Below, one piece after another: positions 6,055 through 7,812 of a stretch of DNA of 7,812 nt (its first letter is position 1; every line of letters starts with the position of its first letter). Where the stretch lies: positions 1-7,812 of the forward strand of contig JALNXZ010000063.1 in NCBI GenBank assembly GCA_023230125.1, given 5' to 3'. The position numbers and the translations under genes are program-made. This stretch comes from Bacteroidales bacterium (GTDB lineage: Bacteria > Bacteroidota > Bacteroidia > Bacteroidales > UBA1402). The notes under the pieces were generated by a model. It searched no databases. It saw only the letters and a program-made list of their open reading frames with translations, and was not told where the DNA came from.

Positions 6055-6972
6055 TCATTTAATCTGATTAATATCAAACGGAGTTTCCTGATATACGAAA
6101 TAATTCAGCCAATTCGTAAAAAGCAAGTTGGCATGAGACCTCCAACGAACCACAGGTGGTAACTTCGGATCATCATTGGCAAAATAATACTTTGGAATCT
6201 GAATGGACAAACCTTTGGCAAGGTCACGCTTATATTCCGTACCCAACGTATTCGGAGAATATTCTGAATGACCGGTGATAAAGAATTCCCTGCCATTTCT
6301 GGCCATCACCATGTAAACGCCCGATTCGTCCGATTCCGACAACAAGGTCAGCTCAGGTACTTTCAGAATATCTTCCCGGCGAATCTCGGTATATCTGCTG
6401 TGGGGCACAAAGAACTCATCGTCGAAACCTCTAAATATCGAATTGAGCGGATTATTCATGTGATGTTTGAATACACCGAACATTTTCTCAGACAACGGAT
6501 ATTTGGGTATTCCATAATGGTAAAAAAGACCGGCTTGAGCAGCCCAGCAAATATACATTGTTGAAGTTACATGAGTTTTTGCCCAAGCAAATATTTCTTT
6601 TATTTCGTCCCAATAAGAAACCTCTTCATATTCGAGCTGTTCTACGGGGGCTCCAGTGATGATCATACCATCATATTTCTGATGGCGCATGCTGTAGAAA
6701 GTCTTGTAGAAGGCTTTCATATGCTCGATTGGGGTATTCTTTGAGATGTGACTTTTGATTTTCATGAAATCTATTTCCACCTGTAAAGGAGTATTTGACA
6801 GCAGACGTATCAAGTCTGTTTCCGTGGTGATCTTTAAAGGCATTAAATTGAGAATGACAATTCTCAACGGACGAATATCCTGCTCAGAGGCACGTTCGGA
6901 ATTCATGACAAAAATATTCTCTTTTTTGAGAATCTCGATGGCAGGAATTTGATCGGGTATATTTAAAGGCAT
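6055..6972 (-). CDS. metA: Homoserine O-acyltransferase MetA, predicted acetyl-CoA specific
   Basis: MetA activates homoserine by acylating its hydroxyl group, the committed step to methionine. The 305-residue protein is full length and collinear with E. coli MetA. The catalytic set is intact: Lys47 in NLMPLK, nucleophile Cys142 in YICWAAQAG, His235 and Glu237 in TGHSEY, and Arg249. HSRY (191-194) and the terminal RWRSHANLLFTNWLNYFVYQ are also family hallmarks. Position 111, in TGAPVEQLE, is Glu. Work on this family links Glu111 to acetyl-CoA use and Gly111 (as in E. coli) to succinyl-CoA use. The usual automatic name 'homoserine O-succinyltransferase' is therefore probably wrong here. The gene starts 14 bases after the metY stop, with no Shine-Dalgarno sequence, and should be co-transcribed with metY. 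MetY uses O-acetylhomoserine, which supports the acetyl assignment. Confidence 0.94.
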   Translation of the reverse strand: MPLNIPDQIPAIEILKKENIFVMNSERASEQDIRPLRIVILNLMPLKITTETDLIRLLSNTPLQVEIDFMKIKSHISKNTPIEHMKAFYKTFYSMRHQKYDGMIITGAPVEQLEYEEVSYWDEIKEIFAWAKTHVTSTMYICWAAQAGLFYHYGIPKYPLSEKMFGVFKHHMNNPLNSIFRGFDDEFFVPHSRYTEIRREDILKVPELTLLSESDESGVYMVMARNGREFFITGHSEYSPNTLGTEYKRDLAKGLSIQIPKYYFANDDPKLPPVVRWRSHANLLFTNWLNYFVYQETPFDINQIK

Positions 6973-6986
6973 TTCTTTATACCATT

Positions 6987-7812
6987 TTAAATCAATTCAA
7001 AAGCTTGTTCCAAGTCATCCTTGATATCGTCAATATGCTCCAATCCTATGGATAAACGAAGCAAATCAGGATAAACACCGGTTGCAGCCTGCGCTTCTTC
7101 ACTCATTTGACGGTGTGTCGTCGATGAAGGGTGTGTGATGATGCTCCTTACATCACCGATATTGGTCAAGTGTGTAATCAATTTTAGACTTTCCACAAAT
7201 TTGACCGTCTTTTCATACCCACCTTTCACACGGAAAGTCAATACACAACCAAAGCCATGATGCAGATATTTTTTTGCAAGTTGATGATATTCATTGTTCT
7301 CAAGTCCCAGATAGCAAACATCAAATGTTTTCTCGTGTTGATCAAGCCATTTGGCAATTTCCATGGTAGTCTGACACATCTTGTCCACACGGATAGACAA
7401 CGTTTCGACACCTTGCAGCATATTCCAGCTGTTAAATGGACTGATGCAAGATCCCATATCGCGTAGATTTTCAGCGACACAACGCATAGCGAAAGCACCA
7501 TTTCCGAATTTATCCCAAAATTTCAATCCATGATAGCCCTCTGAAGGTTCTGAATATTTAGGGAATTTACCATTCCCCCAATTAAAGTTTCCACCATCAA
7601 TGATGATGCCTCCCATGCTGTTTCCGTGACCGCCAATCCATTTGGTAGCACTCTCCACAACAATATTTGCTCCATATTCAATCGGTCGGCAAAGATAGCC
7701 ACCGCAACCGAAAGTATTGTCGACAATCAATGGTATCTCATATTTCTGTGACAAGGCTGCCAGCTTTTCAAAATCAGGTACGTTGAATTTCGGATTGCCG
7801 ATATTTTCGGTA
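6987..7812 (-). CDS. metY: O-acetylhomoserine sulfhydrylase MetY (5' part cut by window end)
   Basis: This PLP enzyme of the Cys/Met metabolism family makes homocysteine directly from O-acetylhomoserine and sulfide. The frame is open from the window's right edge to a TAA at 6987-6989, giving 274 residues, about the C-terminal two thirds of a usual protein of roughly 425-430. Visible hallmarks, in fragment numbering, are ENIGNP (2-7), Asp31 in VDNTFG (binds the PLP ring nitrogen), the Schiff-base Lys57 in ESATKWIGGHG, the GGNFNWGNGKFP segment, SWNMLQGVETLSIR (128-141), HPSSTTHRQ (227-235) and Arg252 in LLRLSIGLE (substrate carboxylate). The long insert after the lysine is typical of MetY rather than MetB or MetC. 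It is the upstream gene of a metY-metA pair; its promoter lies outside the window, so any methionine-responsive leader cannot be judged. Confidence 0.95.
   Translation of the reverse strand, partial: TENIGNPKFNVPDFEKLAALSQKYEIPLIVDNTFGCGGYLCRPIEYGANIVVESATKWIGGHGNSMGGIIIDGGNFNWGNGKFPKYSEPSEGYHGLKFWDKFGNGAFAMRCVAENLRDMGSCISPFNSWNMLQGVETLSIRVDKMCQTTMEIAKWLDQHEKTFDVCYLGLENNEYHQLAKKYLHHGFGCVLTFRVKGGYEKTVKFVESLKLITHLTNIGDVRSIITHPSSTTHRQMSEEAQAATGVYPDLLRLSIGLEHIDDIKDDLEQAFELI

Noticed and set aside
6268..6564. 98-codon plus-strand frame opposite metA
   Set aside because: It lies entirely within metA, which is full length and collinear with its family, and has no features of its own.

Overview
The window looks like a chromosomal housekeeping segment from a member of the Bacteroidota, most likely order Bacteroidales. 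The reasons are a GldB-type lipoprotein, a membrane-anchored LytTR regulator next to a LiaF-like protein, start codons without recognisable Shine-Dalgarno sequences, and promoter boxes of the TTTG / TAnnTTTG type. The genus cannot be fixed from the sequence. There is no rRNA, tRNA, insertion sequence, CRISPR array or prophage gene. No gap between genes exceeds about 240 bases.

Left part, plus strand. The window opens inside rpsA (ribosomal protein S1, 3' part, 1-1096). A strong intrinsic terminator follows (1114-1150), then a GldB-like lipoprotein gene (1202-2164). A good Bacteroidota-type promoter for that gene begins inside the T-run of the rpsA terminator.

Middle, minus strand. A two-gene unit reads leftward: a LiaF-like four-helix membrane protein (3114-3884), then, six bases on, a four-helix membrane protein ending in a LytTR DNA-binding domain (2256-3107). 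No receiver domain and no histidine kinase is present, so the pair looks like a one-component membrane signalling unit. The 241-base gap upstream of it (3885-4125) holds two candidate promoter boxes, a CAACCA-N13-TGGTTG inverted repeat, and a possible 51-codon cysteine-containing small ORF on the opposite strand. It is the least explained stretch of the window.

Right part, minus strand. metY (O-acetylhomoserine sulfhydrylase, cut by the window end) is followed 14 bases later by metA and, after a probable terminator hairpin, by a U32-family gene of the RlhA/YdcP type (4126-5976). MetA carries glutamate at position 111, the residue associated with acetyl-CoA use. Together with MetY this predicts the direct sulfhydrylation route: homoserine to O-acetylhomoserine to homocysteine.

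No clearly new biological system is visible. The items most worth checking are the LiaF-like/LytTR unit with its upstream region, the small ORF in that region, the acetyl specificity of MetA, and the extra C-terminal cysteine cluster of the U32 protein.
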